26,988 bases of DNA. Source: a virus. The notes beneath the pieces were generated by a model, which did no database searches, was not told the DNA's origin, and saw only the letters and a program-made list of their open reading frames with translations. The number at the start of each line of letters is the position of its first letter. The first letter of the stretch is position 1. A program made the translations under genes and the position numbers. Positions 1 through 8,519 of this stretch are shown here, in pieces. The stretch covers positions 1 through 26,988 of IMG/VR virus record IMGVR_UViG_3300030331_002773; one strand, written 5' to 3'.

Positions 1-520
1 ACAATGTATCAATTATTTCTAATGCTTTCTCGTAATAACTTAACGGAAGAACTGGATGATATGTTGGTTTGACCAAGTGATCAGTGCGTCGTATGTGGAG
101 GGAAATAGCCTTGCCACCAATACTATCAAACATATCTTGGCAAAGATTCCTAACGTCATCACGCCAAGTAAAGTCCTCCCTGATTTCTTTCTCAATATGT
201 TTGAAATATTTTTCACATTGAAAGTATCCATATAGGTTAATATTATCTTTACAGTAAAGGAATAATCTATGATCAAAAGTAAAACTACCCTCCTGTTCAT
301 ATGGGGCAGGATAATCTTTGACTACCTTTGCACCATCCATTTTGAATGCCATAAAAAGTTTGTGTTGATTCTCTTCATCAACAAACTCTTCATCTGTTCT
401 AGGGCCATCTGGTATGCACCAATCGTATCCACGTTTTGCTGCGATACCTCTGGTTGCTGCATACTGGAACATCTGATTACCAAATCTTCCATTCTTTCCT
501 AAGTGATTATGTCCGATCAT
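1..520 (-). CDS. GT11-family alpha-1,2-fucosyltransferase-like protein (3' end cut by window edge)
   Basis: The frame is open from the ATG at 520-518 to the left edge, so about 173 N-terminal residues are visible and the C-terminus is missing. Family signals are the N-terminal GRFGNQMFQYA block (GT11 enzymes begin with a G-x-GNQ-F-Y motif), LYGYFQCEKYF in mid-protein, and LHIRRTDHL, the HxRRxD motif that contacts the GDP-sugar. GT11 enzymes transfer L-fucose from GDP-fucose to a glycan; the actual donor here is not proven. The start overlaps the stop of the upstream gene as ATGA (517-520), so it is translationally coupled within the sugar cassette. It is the second GT11-like gene in the window and differs clearly from the one at 1184-2110. 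Identity as a GT11-like glycosyltransferase is firm; substrate is inference. Confidence 0.85.
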   Translation of the reverse strand, partial: MIGHNHLGKNGRFGNQMFQYAATRGIAAKRGYDWCIPDGPRTDEEFVDEENQHKLFMAFKMDGAKVVKDYPAPYEQEGSFTFDHRLFLYCKDNINLYGYFQCEKYFKHIEKEIREDFTWRDDVRNLCQDMFDSIGGKAISLHIRRTDHLVKPTYHPVLPLSYYEKALEIIDTL

Positions 521-1191
521 AATATAGTTCCGGGTGGTAAATGATAATGAAATCCAAACGGTGTGATGCCCTGTGTTTCTGGCAACTGCTTCTCATGAGA
601 GAACTTTGCAGCAACTTCGACAGGCGCAAACTTACATCCTAGTTGTTCGTATATATGCCTATTATGCACACAGATATTTCCATCCTCTGCTGTGTTGCCA
701 TATCCAAAGTGTTTATAAAAGTCTCCCCAGTTTACATCAAATTGTATATGTGCTCTCTTTGGAATATCTAATAATTTCTTACTGCGAAAAGAAAAGCCTC
801 CGTTACCCACACGATGTGGTTTACCCCATGGATCAAGATAGGAATGATCTACCTTCTCCCATGGTGCACCTATGTAATCATACTCATAGAATTCATCCGA
901 CCATTTATCTGGATTTATAACAAATCCATCAGGTTGAACCAGTAAACAATAGTCGGTATCAATGTGTCTGGTAAGGTTATAGATGCAATAGTAATTGTAG
1001 TCGTGAATTGATTTAATTTCATAGCACTCAGAGAACTCAATTCCTTGCGGTAGGTTGTCAGGGATCTTATGTGTGATGAGTTTGACATCACCATAATCAA
1101 TACCCCTCATACTATATTGCAAAGCCGCGATTGCACCATCTGTATTATCAGAAGATATGCAAAATAACGTTACATTACCAAGATCAAGCAT
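517..1191 (-). CDS. DUF5672-like putative glycosyltransferase
   Basis: A 224-aa protein. It matches what I remember of DUF5672 proteins: a central block with VQPDGFVINPDKW followed by YDYIGAPW, then GNGGFSFRSKKLL and a late AEDGNIC stretch. Such proteins lie in bacterial and viral glycan clusters and have a GT-A-like layout in which the QPDG region stands where DxD metal-binding motifs lie. No signal peptide or membrane segment is visible, so it should be cytoplasmic. It overlaps the upstream GT11 gene by 8 bases and the downstream one by 4, consistent with coupled translation. The acceptor and donor sugars cannot be read from the sequence. Family assignment is fairly confident; enzymatic role is inferred from context. 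Confidence 0.75.
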   Translation of the reverse strand: MLDLGNVTLFCISSDNTDGAIAALQYSMRGIDYGDVKLITHKIPDNLPQGIEFSECYEIKSIHDYNYYCIYNLTRHIDTDYCLLVQPDGFVINPDKWSDEFYEYDYIGAPWEKVDHSYLDPWGKPHRVGNGGFSFRSKKLLDIPKRAHIQFDVNWGDFYKHFGYGNTAEDGNICVHNRHIYEQLGCKFAPVEVAAKFSHEKQLPETQGITPFGFHYHLPPGTIL

Positions 1192-2110
1192 AGTATTCTT
1201 TTGCTAATTTAATACAAGTTTTACTTTCAAATAGTCCACCAAATTTGTCCATCCATAACCACGCAGGATCGTTTACAATCCCATCTTTAGGTCTCCACCA
1301 CCCATCTGATCGATTATAATCAAACCAATACTTTGGTGCAATCACATTTAGTAATTTTTTATTTGTCCAAATAGGCCAAAAAGCAAAGGTTGATGATGAT
1401 ATTATAGCATACTTTGCATGATTTAGTATGGTGTAATCCATCGATACAGGCCCTCCTGTATATTCATACCAACTAATAAACTTTTGATCAGGATCTTTTT
1501 CCTCTGCTGTCGCTGATCCAATAATAGGTGTATTAGGTATCATTCTTTGTGCAGTCTTAGGATCATCCGTAACAATTACAAACTCGACATCTGGATTATT
1601 TTGTCTCATGTGATGCATCGCCTGATGATAATATTCTGGAGGTAACATTGAATGCCCTGTTGTATAATCACCACCTCTTAATTGGATGACACATATATTA
1701 TTATCTGAGAAATCTGTGATCTTATACTTATCATCATAGGTCAACCACCCGCATATTTTATCACGATAATCCTCTACATAACTCATCTTTTGGAACGTGC
1801 CATTGATATATGTGTTGTCTTCTAGGGTATCAAATTTTAAGTCAGCATCACCAATCTCTCCGGGTGCTGACGCATGATGTATTGACTCCTCTTTGTAATA
1901 TGAAAATCCAGAACTTGATTGATAATCAGAGTCTTCTTCTACATTCATCTTAGGATCTTCACCCCAATCAATGTTTAAAAATTTACCTCTCCAACCCGGA
2001 TGACTCACTCCAAAGTTGTATCCTAGTTTCTCTGCAAATACACGACAACAAACGTATCTCCATATTTGATTTCCTAATCCTGCATGCTCATGAATACTTG
2101 CTGCTAACAT
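1184..2110 (-). CDS. GT11-family fucosyltransferase-like protein
   Basis: A 308-aa protein, about the usual GT11 length. The N-terminus carries the GLGNQIWRYVCCRVFAEKLGY-type donor-binding block. The motif that is normally HxRxGD reads IQLRGGDY, with Gln at the His position. The C-terminal half has DYTILNHAKYAIISSSTFAF, close to the D...L..C...I.SNSSFSWW region of bacterial alpha-1,2-fucosyltransferases. The start is supported by AGGAG five bases upstream of the ATG, one of the best ribosome-binding sites in the cassette, and lies one base after the upstream methyltransferase stop. Likely role: adding fucose or a related GDP-L-sugar to a cell-surface or virion glycan. The His-to-Gln change could alter donor handling. 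Confidence 0.82.
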   Translation of the reverse strand: MLAASIHEHAGLGNQIWRYVCCRVFAEKLGYNFGVSHPGWRGKFLNIDWGEDPKMNVEEDSDYQSSSGFSYYKEESIHHASAPGEIGDADLKFDTLEDNTYINGTFQKMSYVEDYRDKICGWLTYDDKYKITDFSDNNICVIQLRGGDYTTGHSMLPPEYYHQAMHHMRQNNPDVEFVIVTDDPKTAQRMIPNTPIIGSATAEEKDPDQKFISWYEYTGGPVSMDYTILNHAKYAIISSSTFAFWPIWTNKKLLNVIAPKYWFDYNRSDGWWRPKDGIVNDPAWLWMDKFGGLFESKTCIKLAKEYYA

Positions 2111-2111
2111 A

Positions 2112-2699
2112 CTATCTCCTATGATATTTGTTGCTATACTTTTTACGTAGTATAGTCAATCCATTGTTCCATGGCAACGTTGACCACTCCCAGAACTGAG
2201 GATTAAGTTCTGCCACTGCCCTGTATGGCCCACCACTTGCCCATTGACCCTCGTGATGTGATAGATCCACATGATAAAAAGGTTCGGTATTACCATACAT
2301 CAAATCGTGTAATAGAATAATACTACTAGGGCCTACCAACTCATCTAATAATTCTAATTGTCTTTTGACATGCTCATATGAATGCCAATCATCAACGTAT
2401 GCAACATCTATTTTTTTATCTCTAGGCCATTCCTCTAAAAACTTGATACTATCTTTTTTAGTGAAGGTGTAATTGCCATTATTAGGTTTATATTTTGTAG
2501 GGTCATTTAAATCCACTGACCATAAATGTGCACCAGTCAGTTTTGCTGCCTCATATAATGGTTGTGTTGTATGCCCCTCTCTCACACCAAGTTCGATAAA
2601 AACCTTACCCCTTGAGGCAAGTGCCATTGCAAAAATCGACACCAAGTGTCGATCAGAATCCATGTTTCCGTGTAGTGCCTTTTCTATAAAGGTGTTCAT
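2112..2699 (-). CDS. Class I SAM-dependent methyltransferase (Methyltransf_24-like)
   Basis: A 195-aa single-domain protein. Motif I is FIELGVREGHTT (E/D-x-G-x-x-x-G type SAM loop) near residue 35, an acidic residue closes the next strand in WSVDLND, and YVDDWHSYEHVKRQL followed by IILLHD matches the small methyltransferases often found beside glycosyltransferases. The probable reaction is O- or N-methylation of a sugar or a small acceptor in the glycan made by the neighbours. The start overlaps the upstream stop as ATGA (2696-2699). No membrane segment. Methyltransferase fold is well supported; the substrate is unknown. Confidence 0.8.
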   Translation of the reverse strand: MNTFIEKALHGNMDSDRHLVSIFAMALASRGKVFIELGVREGHTTQPLYEAAKLTGAHLWSVDLNDPTKYKPNNGNYTFTKKDSIKFLEEWPRDKKIDVAYVDDWHSYEHVKRQLELLDELVGPSSIILLHDLMYGNTEPFYHVDLSHHEGQWASGGPYRAVAELNPQFWEWSTLPWNNGLTILRKKYSNKYHRR

Positions 2700-3631
2700 C
2701 TAATCACATACCTATCAACGATATTATCAAAGAATTTTGGTAGAGTCAAATGTGACAAATCCATTGTTTGTGCTTGCTGAAATAAATGATCATTTGCAAG
2801 CAATAACTCTTCAGTGACATCGCTATATTTATCTACGAATAAGACAGGATATTTTTCAAATAAATCTTCTAGATATGGATCTTTTGTCATAATCGGAACT
2901 CTTCTCATATACAAAACCTCCCAGTTACGATGACAATCAATGGCATTACCTTTTGGACATATCATAAACTTTGCGTTAGAAAGATTGAATAAAAACATAT
3001 TATAGGGATCTCTTAGATTGCTTACACCTGCCCATGGCTTGTCGTAGAATAAACTTTTAATACCCTCTCTTTCTGTATTAGAATTTTCATTATGACTTAC
3101 GTATAAAAGACTAACTGGTTTGCTTGATGCATCTTTCATCCGTTCTATAAGTTGTTCAATACGATCATCATCTGGATTCATTCTCCTTTGAACACCGTAA
3201 GGTGCAGGAATAACTTTTCCTCCATGATTTTTTGCGTTTACTGCAGATATGCAAAGCACATTATTTGGTATTGCTTTGTAGATATGCTCATCTATCGGAG
3301 TATCTTCAAGGTTTGTGAATATTATAAACTTCATATCAGGAAATGATTCACAAAGTTTTAATAAATCACTCTTCTCCATAAGAGAGTCCACAATTTTTTT
3401 ATCAGCTGGTTTTACATCCTTTATATCTCTTTTATACAAACGGATATTATCAATAAAGAGAGTCATATAGTTTCTCTCTTTTTTTACATCAAAAAGTTTT
3501 GATACAAACTCCGTATTAAGGAGGTTTGCATCTTTCATAAAGTGTGTGTATATTTGACTCCATTGTCCAGATTGATCTCCGAATGAATAATCACAAAGTT
3601 CGGAGAGGGCAACTCCCTCAATTACTTCCAT
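2696..3631 (-). CDS. Exostosin-like putative glycosyltransferase
   Basis: A 311-aa protein. The C-terminal half carries the clearest signal: AKFMICPKGNAIDCHRNWE followed by VLYMRRVPIMTKDPYLEDLF and PVLFVDKYSDV. This is the layout of exostosin/GT47-like domains, where a Pro-rich F-x-x-x-P-x-G segment, then R-x-WE and a downstream P-v-v form the nucleotide-sugar site. The N-terminal half has no motif I recognise. It overlaps the upstream GT17-like gene by 10 bases and the methyltransferase by 4, placing it in the same transcription unit. A GT-B type transferase is likely; donor and acceptor are unknown. Confidence 0.65.
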   Translation of the reverse strand: MEVIEGVALSELCDYSFGDQSGQWSQIYTHFMKDANLLNTEFVSKLFDVKKERNYMTLFIDNIRLYKRDIKDVKPADKKIVDSLMEKSDLLKLCESFPDMKFIIFTNLEDTPIDEHIYKAIPNNVLCISAVNAKNHGGKVIPAPYGVQRRMNPDDDRIEQLIERMKDASSKPVSLLYVSHNENSNTEREGIKSLFYDKPWAGVSNLRDPYNMFLFNLSNAKFMICPKGNAIDCHRNWEVLYMRRVPIMTKDPYLEDLFEKYPVLFVDKYSDVTEELLLANDHLFQQAQTMDLSHLTLPKFFDNIVDRYVIR

Positions 3632-4485
3632 GGTTTGATAAGAGAGGAGTATTTTTCTTGATTATTGACAATGTATTCTGGATATGTATCATCTATCGGT
3701 ACAGCCTGATACATCTGACCTCTACCCAATGGATCTAATCCTTTCTCTACCTTTTCCTCTGCGTTAGCGGTTACACTTGAATTATTATTCTCAGTGTGCT
3801 CATATGATGCTAATTTTAATTTAAAGTTTTCTGCATCACCTAAAAAACTAAAATGCCATGCAGCATCTTCAATACGATATGCCTTTTGATGATCTTGACG
3901 TAACTGATCAATAGTTGTATTTCTTAATGTGAACCAATTACATATTCTTGGCCCCATCCAATCATCCTGATATTTAAAGTTTAATTTAAAATAAAACGCA
4001 GGGCCTGTAGCAACGTAGTGATTAAATCCATTAAACCAATCTAAATTTTCTAAAACTCTTGGATCAAGAATCTCATCAGCATCACTTGTAATAATAATAT
4101 CATCTTGTTTTGGTCTTGCCTTTTCTATACCGAAGGCACTATTATTACGATTAAACAATGCTCTTTGATATCTTACGGGAAGGTCAATCATGGGTGTGCC
4201 ATAAGGATCCTTCTCTTTATATGCACAATGAAACTTTGTTTTTTCTAATAAGTGTGTATAATCATTTGGAATTTCTTCAGTAACATGATGAATTATCTTA
4301 TCACTAAACTTACTAAATCTATCTTTATTTTCTGCATAGTAAAGAGGTTTTTCATTACCACTCACAGTATATGGAGACTCAGTAATAACAAAATAATCTA
4401 CAACATCACCTAAAATGTTGAGACGCATCTCCAATAATTCAAGTTCATTGAAGAAAATAATAGAATCAAATACTTTTCTTTTCAT
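3622..4485 (-). CDS. GT17-family glycosyltransferase-like protein
   Basis: A 287-aa protein. The N-terminus FDSIIFFNELELLEMRLNIL followed by VDYFVITES and later KPLYY is characteristic of GT17, the family of beta-1,4-mannosyl-glycoprotein N-acetylglucosaminyltransferase (MGAT3). A metal-binding DxD-like motif is present as SDADEI near residue 135, and H and W residues cluster in EDAAWHFSFLG. GT17-like proteins occur in many large viruses and marine bacteria, where the donor need not be UDP-GlcNAc. The ATG overlaps the upstream epimerase stop by one base (TAATG). Family call is strong; the product linkage is not known. Confidence 0.82.
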   Translation of the reverse strand: MKRKVFDSIIFFNELELLEMRLNILGDVVDYFVITESPYTVSGNEKPLYYAENKDRFSKFSDKIIHHVTEEIPNDYTHLLEKTKFHCAYKEKDPYGTPMIDLPVRYQRALFNRNNSAFGIEKARPKQDDIIITSDADEILDPRVLENLDWFNGFNHYVATGPAFYFKLNFKYQDDWMGPRICNWFTLRNTTIDQLRQDHQKAYRIEDAAWHFSFLGDAENFKLKLASYEHTENNNSSVTANAEEKVEKGLDPLGRGQMYQAVPIDDTYPEYIVNNQEKYSSLIKPWK

Positions 4486-5477
4486 TAGTTTTTCCAGTAA
4501 TCGTAAATGCCTTCAGTAACTTCATACTCCATATCTTTCACCTTTCTTTTTGGTTGTTTCATTGCCCAGACAAACATATTTTCAATAAGTTCTTCTAGTT
4601 TGGTATCATCTCTAAACTTGAGTAAATTCTTTGCTTTATCATGGTTACAGTAAGCATGTTTTACCTCATGTCTAGGAGGGCCATGTTCAATTGGAACATC
4701 ATACCCATACTTTTTACCAATCTCTTGAACTGTTTCTGCAACTTGATTCAACGTAAAGAACTTATCAGCACCGATATTAAATATTTCACCATCAAATTCA
4801 TTCAGTAATATATCAAACGGATCCATATAGTACCTAATATCAGAGAAAGCGCGAGTCTGTTCTCCATCACCATAAACAAGAATCGGTTGACCGTTTAAAG
4901 TTTTACGAATGAAAATACCAATAACATTACGATATCTATCCCATATATTTTGATAGATTCCAAGGACATTGTGAGGACGCACGATATTATATCTTAATCC
5001 AAACTGTTTATGAGCCATTTTAAGATCACATTCAACAGCATACTTTGCCATACCATATGGATCTATTGGTTGTGGTTGTTTATCCTCCGTAAAAGGTGTT
5101 TCTTGATTACCATATACTGCCATTGATGATGTAAATATCATCTTAGTTTTGTATGTAATGCAAGGATTAATTAAGTTTGCAGAGCAAAGAAGATTGTTAC
5201 GGTAATTATAATTACGAATAAAAGGTGATAATCCTTCAGCAGCATACGCAGCAAAATGAAGCAAAACTTGAGGTTTGTGCTCCTCAAATAATGCTTCGAC
5301 TTTTTTTCTTCTTTCTAAATTTAATTTTACAAACTCAAAGTTCTCACCTTTACAGATAAACGCTTTATGTCCACCTGATAGATCATCAATTCCAATTACA
5401 TGATGTCCATTTTGTATAAGATGACGAGTATAGTTTGCACCAAGAAGCCCGGCACAACCTGTCACAAAGATTTTCAT
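4485..5477 (-). CDS. NAD-dependent nucleotide-sugar epimerase (extended SDR, GalE/WbpP-like)
   Basis: A 330-aa extended short-chain dehydrogenase. The Rossmann glycine motif is GCAGLLGANY at the N-terminus with IGIDDLSGG following, typical for NAD(H) use. The catalytic region shows TSSMAVYG and the YxxxK pair as PYGMAKY; FNIGADKFFTLNQV lies where C4-epimerases bind the sugar nucleotide. Length fits UDP-sugar 4-epimerases (about 310-340 aa). It overlaps the upstream gene by four bases (ATGA) and the next by one. It probably interconverts or oxidises a nucleotide sugar for the adjacent transferases. SDR class is certain; the exact sugar (UDP-Glc/Gal, GlcNAc or other) is not resolved. Confidence 0.85.
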   Translation of the reverse strand: MKIFVTGCAGLLGANYTRHLIQNGHHVIGIDDLSGGHKAFICKGENFEFVKLNLERRKKVEALFEEHKPQVLLHFAAYAAEGLSPFIRNYNYRNNLLCSANLINPCITYKTKMIFTSSMAVYGNQETPFTEDKQPQPIDPYGMAKYAVECDLKMAHKQFGLRYNIVRPHNVLGIYQNIWDRYRNVIGIFIRKTLNGQPILVYGDGEQTRAFSDIRYYMDPFDILLNEFDGEIFNIGADKFFTLNQVAETVQEIGKKYGYDVPIEHGPPRHEVKHAYCNHDKAKNLLKFRDDTKLEELIENMFVWAMKQPKRKVKDMEYEVTEGIYDYWKN

Positions 5478-6286
5478 CTATAATCTAGAATAAATTTACG
5501 TTGTTCTTCAGTATTTTTCCAACTACATGGAAAAACAGGAAGATAGTTTTCCAAATTCATTTCATGAACTTCAACATCCGTATTATACATCATACTGTAA
5601 TTTAGATGCTCTGTCAATAATAAATTTGTAGTATATAGGTTCTTTATTTGAGTGGAGCACAGGGCTGCTGCCATTGCAAAAGTTCCCACACCTGATAATG
5701 CTACGTTTCTTGCATTCATCAATGTTGCAAAGTCATCTGCCACTGTAGAAGATTGAATCTTAACCTTATCAATCTTCATAAGTTCATGAACGATAGGATT
5801 ATTTCTATCTGGTTCTGTGATGAGAATACATTTATCAAATGAATCAATAAGATTAAGATAAAAAACGAGTGGATTGGGAATATAATTTGTTGGTGGATCA
5901 AATATGCGATGATAATTATCACCACTACGAAGATGCATCACAATCGTATCATCACCGATAGAATCTTTCTTTGGCAATTTTAAATTGGGTGCAATACGTT
6001 TACATATACGACGCATATTACGATACACATGCTCTACACCTACACCTATCTCATTACCACCCTCATAACATCCATGCTCACAATGAACTAATGCCTCCCA
6101 AGCATAAAATCTTCCTGATTGATATACATTATCAGAACCAAAATTAACTGTGAATTTAGATATTATATCGTGATCAAGTGTCTGAGTAAAATCAGTTTTA
6201 TTCTTTTCAGCAGCCATAATGCAGTTTGCAACTTGCTGAATATTATTCCCTAAACGACCCGACCAATGGGAAACAGAAAATGTCAT
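5474..6286 (-). CDS. Putative GT-B glycosyltransferase, fucosyltransferase-like
   Basis: A 270-aa protein with WSGRLGNNIQQVANCI at the N-terminus and VMHLRSGDNYH in the middle, the G-x-GN and HxRxGD motifs shared by GT11 and related fucosyltransferases. The C-terminal part (SGVGTFAMAAALCS) occupies the place of the S-S-F acceptor-side motif of GT11. It is more distant from classical GT11 than the two other such genes here, so it may use another donor. It starts two bases after the upstream epimerase stop and overlaps the next gene as ATGA. Fold assignment is likely; substrate unknown. Confidence 0.68.
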   Translation of the reverse strand: MTFSVSHWSGRLGNNIQQVANCIMAAEKNKTDFTQTLDHDIISKFTVNFGSDNVYQSGRFYAWEALVHCEHGCYEGGNEIGVGVEHVYRNMRRICKRIAPNLKLPKKDSIGDDTIVMHLRSGDNYHRIFDPPTNYIPNPLVFYLNLIDSFDKCILITEPDRNNPIVHELMKIDKVKIQSSTVADDFATLMNARNVALSGVGTFAMAAALCSTQIKNLYTTNLLLTEHLNYSMMYNTDVEVHEMNLENYLPVFPCSWKNTEEQRKFILDYR

Positions 6287-6288
6287 AA

Positions 6289-7134
6289 TTAATAATCTTT
6301 TTTCATCTCCTCAAATACTTTTGTTATACCTTTTTTGAGGGAGGTTTTTGATCTCCAAAACTTTTTAATATAAGGATCTGGTATATTACGTGCATCTTTT
6401 TGAACTTCATCCTTGGATTCTGCCGGTTGAATCACTACATCTTTTTCGATGTTTGAGAATAATCTCTGAATGATTCTCGCAACTTCCAATATAGTTGTAT
6501 GGCTACCAGTAGTAATATGAAGTTCGTCGTCAGAAGTAAGTTGATCATAGTTTTCCATGATGGATTCCAACGCTTCGCAACAGTCCTCGGCATAAAGAAA
6601 CTCCCTTGCTTCAGTTCCATCTGTCATCATATCAATGACACCAGTTTCAAATCCTTTATGAATGAAATCTGTGATGACATGTGCCTTTTCCATATCCTTT
6701 TCAATACCATATACATTCCAAAACTTAACTATCAAACCCTCAAGAGATTTAGTGTATAATTCACCAACTTTTTTCATCACACCATAAGGTGAGTATGACA
6801 TATTACTCATTTGTGATGAGGCAAATACAAACGGCACTTTGTATTGATTCAAGTAACCAAATACGTTTGCCATAATTCTTGTATTGTTATCAATAAATTT
6901 GAAAGTATGTTGATACTTTTTAAGATAATGTGATCCACCAACATCAAACGCAAGAAAGAAAACAAACTCAGACGTTGCAATACGAGCATGCAAATCTGGG
7001 TTTGGGATCTTTGTCATGTCCTGATCTTCGCCATTAACCACATCAAACTCGCGAACATCATGACCTTTGCCACGAAGATATTCTGTGAGGTATGCTCCTA
7101 TTTGTCCACTGGAGCCTAATATAGTGATTCTCAT
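6289..7134 (-). CDS. NAD-dependent epimerase/dehydratase (extended SDR)
   Basis: A 281-aa SDR protein. Visible elements are the N-terminal GSSGQIGAYL dinucleotide motif, FASSQMSN with the catalytic-region serine, YSPYGVMKK with the YxxxK pair, and FLYAEDCCEAL, the conserved R/Y-D region of nucleotide-sugar epimerases. It is somewhat shorter than GalE-type enzymes. Its ATG overlaps the GDP-mannose epimerase-like stop by one base, so the two are probably translated together. Likely role is a further modification (reduction, dehydration or epimerisation) of the nucleotide sugar made upstream. Which reaction cannot be told from sequence alone. Confidence 0.8.
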   Translation of the reverse strand: MRITILGSSGQIGAYLTEYLRGKGHDVREFDVVNGEDQDMTKIPNPDLHARIATSEFVFFLAFDVGGSHYLKKYQHTFKFIDNNTRIMANVFGYLNQYKVPFVFASSQMSNMSYSPYGVMKKVGELYTKSLEGLIVKFWNVYGIEKDMEKAHVITDFIHKGFETGVIDMMTDGTEAREFLYAEDCCEALESIMENYDQLTSDDELHITTGSHTTILEVARIIQRLFSNIEKDVVIQPAESKDEVQKDARNIPDPYIKKFWRSKTSLKKGITKVFEEMKKDY

Positions 7135-8288
7135 TAACCTGCTGCCATCACCTCTGCTGATTGATAAGGATTAAAATCTGGGTCATCATAGGGAGGAACT
7201 CCATACAAATCCTTTGATATTTGATATGATATCCAACCATAGGTTTTTTTGATACCTTCTTCTAGAGTCTGCTCATAATCCCATCCAAGTTTTTCACGAA
7301 TAAGATCATTATTTGAATTACGACCACGCACTCCAAGAGGGCCATCAATATGGTTCTTTTTAATTTTCTTTCCGGATACCTTTGCTGCGATGTCAACTAA
7401 TTCATTGATAGTCACCATCTCTTCTGATCCAATGTTTACGGGGCCAATGAACTCGGAGTCCATGAGCCGTCTGGTTGCCTCAATACACTCGTCGATGTAT
7501 AAGAAGGATCTCGTCTGTTCTCCGTCTCCCCATACTTCGATCTCATCTCCACTGTTTGCGTATGCAACTTTTCTACATATCGCTGCTGGAGCTTTTTCAC
7601 GACCTCCTTTCCACGTTCCTTCTGGCCCGAAGATGTTATGGTAACGAGCAATCCTAACAGGAATACCGTGGTTACGATTATAAGAGAGATATAACCTCTC
7701 TGAGAAAAGTTTTTCCCATCCATATTCGGAATCTGGGTTAGCAGGGTAAGCGGATTCTTCACGGCAATCAGGGTTGTTAGGGTCTAGTTGATTATGTTCT
7801 GGATACATACATGCTGATCCAGAGTAGAATATCTTTGTCTTCCAAAGTAACTTAGGTCTATTTGCTTCTGTCCAATCTCTCTTTGCACCATCAAATGTTT
7901 CGTTTAACTTTCTTTGCTCCTCAAGAACATTCAAGTTTATTGATACAGAGTTATGCATGATATCCGCATCATTTTCACCAGTAAATACAAAACCTGCACC
8001 ACCCATATCAGCAGCAAACTGATAGATCTCATCGAATGGTTCAATGTGTTGGTAAGGAACTGAATTATAAAAATTTCCCTGATAACCTTTGAATTCAAGG
8101 ACACGTTTTACAAAGTGAACATCACGAAGATCACCTTGCACAAATTCATTTGCTTTTGTTTCATCAAATTCTGGATACTTAAGGTCTACACCACGAACCC
8201 AGTATCCCTCCGATCTGAGTCGTTTGACCATGTGACTTCCAATGAAACCACCCGCACCAAGAACAAGTGCAGTCTTTTTATATGTCAT
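7134..8288 (-). CDS. GDP-mannose 3,5-epimerase-like protein
   Basis: A 384-aa extended SDR. The signature AADMGGAGF is diagnostic of GDP-mannose 3',5'-epimerase, the plant enzyme making GDP-L-galactose. Agreement continues through SGSACMYPEHNQ, the YxxxK in SEYGWEKLF, YNRNHGIPVRIARYHN, GTWKGGREKAPAA, WGDGEQTRSFLYIDEC and GPLGVRGRNSNN. The NAD motif is LGAGGFIGSH near the N-terminus. The enzyme takes GDP-D-mannose to GDP-L-galactose and/or GDP-L-gulose. It is the first gene of the sugar cassette and starts three bases after the previous stop, without an obvious Shine-Dalgarno sequence. Name confidence is high because several separate motifs agree. Confidence 0.88.
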   Translation of the reverse strand: MTYKKTALVLGAGGFIGSHMVKRLRSEGYWVRGVDLKYPEFDETKANEFVQGDLRDVHFVKRVLEFKGYQGNFYNSVPYQHIEPFDEIYQFAADMGGAGFVFTGENDADIMHNSVSINLNVLEEQRKLNETFDGAKRDWTEANRPKLLWKTKIFYSGSACMYPEHNQLDPNNPDCREESAYPANPDSEYGWEKLFSERLYLSYNRNHGIPVRIARYHNIFGPEGTWKGGREKAPAAICRKVAYANSGDEIEVWGDGEQTRSFLYIDECIEATRRLMDSEFIGPVNIGSEEMVTINELVDIAAKVSGKKIKKNHIDGPLGVRGRNSNNDLIREKLGWDYEQTLEEGIKKTYGWISYQISKDLYGVPPYDDPDFNPYQSAEVMAAG

Positions 8289-8291
8289 AAT

Positions 8292-8501
8292 TTAAAAAAT
8301 GTCTCCGATGTCCTCTTTTTTAGCCATGTGTGCAATAATTTTATCAACTCTTTCATCAGTGCCACCTGATGTTCCATGAGAGTGTTCCTTTAATTCTGCA
8401 ACTGCTGCTTCTAATGCTTGAAGTCTTTTCTCAACCTCTACATCATATTTTGACATAGAGTAACCGTTTGCAGATTTACCTGCTGTTCCTTTTGCTGCCA
8501 T
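8292..8501 (-). CDS. Small conserved phage protein, unknown function (69 aa)
   Basis: A 69-aa protein. The N-terminus is Ala/Gly/Lys-rich with GKSANGYSMSKYDVEVEKRL, followed by a heptad-like stretch LQALEAAVAEL that would form a short coiled coil, and a C-terminal DERVDKIIAHM segment. I recognise the general type from T4-like cyanophages but know no function. It lies 18 bases after the 76-aa gene and 3 bases before the epimerase, so it is probably co-transcribed with the sugar cassette. Only weak ribosome-binding sequence (AAGA) precedes the ATG. Confidence 0.7.
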   Translation of the reverse strand: MAAKGTAGKSANGYSMSKYDVEVEKRLQALEAAVAELKEHSHGTSGGTDERVDKIIAHMAKKEDIGDIF

Positions 8502-8519
8502 GATCTTAAATGTTTTTTT

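Noticed and set aside
40-300. 86-codon minus-strand ORF with hydrophobic segments
   Set aside because: It is a shadow frame of the GT11-like gene that runs off the left edge, whose motifs (GRFGNQ, HIRRTD) show the true frame.
7436-7762. 108-codon minus-strand ORF with an apparent membrane segment
   Set aside because: It lies wholly within the GDP-mannose 3,5-epimerase-like gene, which has strong family motifs in the other frame.
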